A stretch of 64,000 nt of DNA from Chondrilla cf. caribensis (lineage: Eukaryota > Porifera > Demospongiae > Chondrillida > Chondrillidae), in assembly GCA_964020155.1 (NCBI GenBank), contig OZ026553.1, positions 4,044,009-4,108,008 on the forward strand, given 5' to 3'. Of the stretch, positions 61,038 to 64,000 are shown piece by piece. Made by a program: the position numbers and the translations under genes. The notes under the pieces are model-generated. The model made no database searches. It was not told where the DNA came from and saw only the letters and a program-made list of their open reading frames with translations. Numbering within the stretch: the stretch's first letter is position 1; each line of letters begins with the position of its first letter.

Positions 61038-61102
61038 CACACACAGAGAGAGATGCATCAGACACAAAGAAACACAACACACATTACGTGTACATATGCA
61101 TG

Positions 61103-61410
61103 TGTTACTATGGTAACTTACTTTCAACCTATCACATACATCACTCCAGAGTGATCCTATCATTCATGCATTCACCAATTATATACAAAGGAAGGCACAC
61201 AGTGTACATACACTTCTAATAGAATGCAATTATATTGTTCATTGGGAACTAGTAGTAATAATAATTGCAATGTCACCCTGTCTCAGGACCCACTGTAGGA
61301 AAGAAGGTCACTTGAGCATGAAGTTCTCCGATGATTCTGACTGTTCATATTTCACTAGCACAATGACCTGTGACCACGAAAAGAATTGCTTTTTCTCATA
61401 GTGCTCGTTT
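61103..61410. repeat. segmental duplicate, copy 2 (pair with 58464-58770)
   Basis: Same order as copy 1 with a few substitutions and a small deletion near 61132. Confidence 0.9.
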
Positions 61411-61736
61411 ATGGGGTATATTTGATTAGCATCCATATGCATACATAGTGGCGTAGAACTTATACCATGTTGTACATATCTGGACTCACGTTGTATATAT
61501 GTAGCCTCATGTTCTACATATGTTGTCTCATGTTCTACATATGTGGCCTCATGTTGTACAGTACATATGTAGCCTTGTATTGTACGTACTGTATGTAGCT
61601 TCATGTTATTCATTGTATGTTCTTGTGTTGTACATAAATGGAGCCTCTATTAGAGGACTGGGAATAAAGGACACCATAGAATTTACATCCCTGCAAAGGA
61701 CACAGTTTTTAATGCACAAAAATGTACTCACCTATA

Positions 61737-61871
61737 GGACATTTGCCGGAAGAATTCTTTTATCCCTTCTTTGTTGCCAACAATTCTTATTCAACAGTCA
61801 CTCACAACATCTTCACTGCATGTATAGTTGCTATTGTTTGTTTATTGTGTACAATGTATATTGTTTTCTGA
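61737..61871 (+). pseudogene. Tectonic exon 11 fragment (third copy)
   Basis: Only the last ~43 codons of the final exon remain: LPEEFFYPFF, the hydrophobic anchor CIVAIVCLLCTMYIVF and the stop, followed by the same 3' flank and AATAAA at 61946..61951. The 5' breakpoint falls at AGGACATTTGCC; sequence upstream is unrelated. It cannot be a functional gene alone. Confidence 0.75.
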
Positions 61872-62147
61872 TGTCTCGTGTCATGTACATCCAACTGCCT
61901 GCAGCTAGCAATACCAAGTAAAGTGACTCAATACATGCATGATTGAATAAAGCGTTCAAGCAAAATAAAATAGCAGATCAAAGGGTCAGCTATACCAGAT
62001 CTAGACTACTTTTGTCCTTGTTACTTTTGAAATCCACAATAAGGCGTTCTATATTATAGTTTCCTGTGCACTCACGGAAATTCTTACTTTGACTCATCTT
62101 AAAGTGTGAAGAACCTGGCCTCTCGAGGACTTGGGGACTCTCCAAAT

Positions 62148-63960
62148 CAAACTTCGGAGGCTTTTCAGATGTACGGTAGAATATACGGAGGTTTAATTTT
62201 ATGGTTACTTGGTAGACATGCAATCACGTGCGCTGTAAACGTCATTATGAGCATATAAACTCGTCTTTGCAATGTTCCATGGTACAGCAATGAAAATTGT
62301 ATATAATGCGGTGCCAGTGGTGTTTGGTGGTACAGTAATAGACAATATACAACACCTGAGATTTTTCAGTTGTAAGAGTTTCTACTTGTACAAGTCATGT
62401 GCTTAGTCACTTACACATGTATGCATACATGCACATATACACTGATGTATGTATGTACACACAACAGTACACACATACACACATTGTAGGCTTGGAGAAT
62501 AGCACATATACATACATAATATAATGTGGGTAACAATAACAATAATATTATATCAATGTATGAACATGTATACGTACTTTCTCTACAACATTGACTCTAG
62601 TCTGCTCCATACACAATGACATGTAATATTAGTCAAAGGATAGCACATACATATTATTGTTAATCCATACACATACATGCTATATGATCATTGATTTTCC
62701 GTTATATCTTTACTTTGAGTGGTTTGGGTGCTGGGTGCCAGCTTTAGTCCCTTGTGTGACTTTTGGTGCTGAGTTACAAAAGGATCTTTGCAAGCCTTCT
62801 CCAAACCCTTTCTAAATCCCTCTGGAATAGCCATAACACCTGCTATTCCTCCAATCACAAATCCCCCGGCTGCTCCCAGTACACCACCAATGACGTGACC
62901 ACAACCCTTTCCAACGTAGGCATAAACCACTACACGCATCATCCTGACATCACCAACGTTAGTTCCATGTGTGATTTTGAGACTTTTCATCACATTGGTT
63001 GTCATTTGTTTGAGTGAACTCCCATGGCACCCAGTCCAGCATTCATCCCTGTCGTTAAGGTAGGTCCAATCATAGATTTGACCGATGGTGTCATTAAACT
63101 GAATGCCTCAACTGGTGCAGGGATTGAAGATAGAACGGCATGTTCAAGGCTGAAACCAACAATAGGTCCTAAACACCCTCCAATACATCCGCCAATTTCA
63201 CTATTGTAGCCTAGCTTTCAGTAATGTATGGCATTCTTTATACCAGACTTGTAGCCATCCGCGACCAAGGACTTTCCAGACTCGTACACCACATATACGG
63301 GGATCTTCACGTATAGTGTACCTGGCCACAGGGCTGATAGTGCTGCTTTCCCATACTGAGCGCTAACGCTCAAAGATTGTATTCCGAGGCTGTGCGCACT
63401 CTCGACCGCTTTCCCTCCTGACGACAGAGCCGACATTGCTGTTTGTCCACATTTGCCACCAATCCACCAAACCTGCTTTCCACAGTACCTTGTAAGGTCC
63501 AATGCTCCCTGAGATCCCGCCGTAACCACGTTTTTGACGCCCCATACACAGCAGAAATCGGGATGGTTGGAATCCACCTCAAAACACTCTTTTCGTTCTG
63601 TTTATCTCCAGAATCCATGATAAAGCGTTTTAGTCTCCTGTGCGCTTATAGAAATTCCTACTTTGACTCGAGTTGCAAAAGAATGTGATTCGCTATACTT
63701 TGAGGATATCTTCATTCTTCTTCTTCATTCTTCTTGGAAGGGAACTAGCTGCGTTCTTGGAAGGGGCGCCCGATCGTCAATGTATGATAATTATCGATTG
63801 TACATAAGACTTAGTGCGTGTATGTATACGTATAAATATCCCTACGCACGTATAGTAATAGTGAGTGATTTATATTGTAAATATAGACCTAGAATTGTAT
63901 AAATATATTATCATCGCAGTTTGAACATGGCTCCCTTCCCTTGACCGGTACAATGTACGT
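62148..63960. repeat. segmental duplicate of about 52270-53935
   Basis: Shares 'tacggtagaatatacggagg', the glycine-zipper gene and its flank 'cttggaaggggcgcccgatc'. Confidence 0.85.
62688..63618 (-). pseudogene. glycine-zipper gene, member 3, disrupted
   Basis: Close relative of the 53-kb gene with several breaks. The frame after the ATG (63618) differs from the frame carrying the conserved TAGSQGALDLT. A GGA codon has become TGA at 63220..63218 (HYGKLG to HY-stop-KLG). A frame change near 63010 separates the middle from the C-terminal part (62688..63005, still open, with GGIAGVMAIPEG). The C-terminal tail has diverged. Two separated ORFs remain, but the whole reads as a pseudogene. Confidence 0.7.
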
Positions 63961-64000
63961 GCATGTCCTGTTGCATCTCACCATAACTCAACCTGTCTCC

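Overview
The window is animal nuclear DNA. Genes are split by GT/AG introns, and four gene families point to a metazoan: a four-finger WT1-type transcription factor, a Tectonic (ciliary transition-zone) protein, a multi-exon armadillo (ARM) repeat protein and an astacin/ZnMc-type metalloprotease. Most of the rest is repeat: (CA)n/(TG)n tracts up to several hundred bases, at least a dozen minisatellites, MITE-like inverted-repeat elements, and a dispersed repeat with phrases such as 'cctctctataaaggacac'. This suits an early-branching marine invertebrate; a sponge is my best guess, but it is not proven. All gene models were built by eye from reading frame, splice sites and intron phase.

Layout. 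0.5-1.3 kb: possible partial minus-strand gene with tiny exons. 1.3-5.9 kb: minisatellites. 5.9-7.5 kb: metalloprotease (minus), head-to-head across 179 bp with a basic, probably nuclear protein (7.7-8.8 kb). 10.8-12.1 kb: WT1-like factor in two exons. 14.7-35.9 kb: nine-exon ARM-repeat protein ending in a CAAX-like box, with about one ARM repeat per exon. Its 7.6-kb fifth intron hosts a nested minus-strand gene (28.5-31.6 kb) and a 1.35-kb satellite of 34-bp units. 36.0-46.6 kb: complete 11-exon Tectonic gene, starting only 125 bp after the ARM gene's stop.

49.6-57.1 kb is a tandem partial duplication of Tectonic exons 6-11, with one altered splice donor, and 61.7 kb holds a third scrap of exon 11. 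Intron 8 of each Tectonic copy carries an intronless antisense gene of a glycine-zipper family (43.2-43.7 and 52.8-53.6 kb). A third, broken member lies at 62.7-63.6 kb. A small single-pass membrane-protein ORF (51.7-52.1 kb) and a secreted six-cysteine peptide gene with a good TATA box (59.7-60.2 kb) complete the gene content.

Functionally, Tectonic implies cilia or flagella and the WT1-like protein is a sequence-specific regulator. The other genes have no obvious shared pathway. The most interesting material is the Tectonic/glycine-zipper duplication block, the ARM-CAAX protein, and the repeated placement of (GT)n tracts directly on 5' splice sites.
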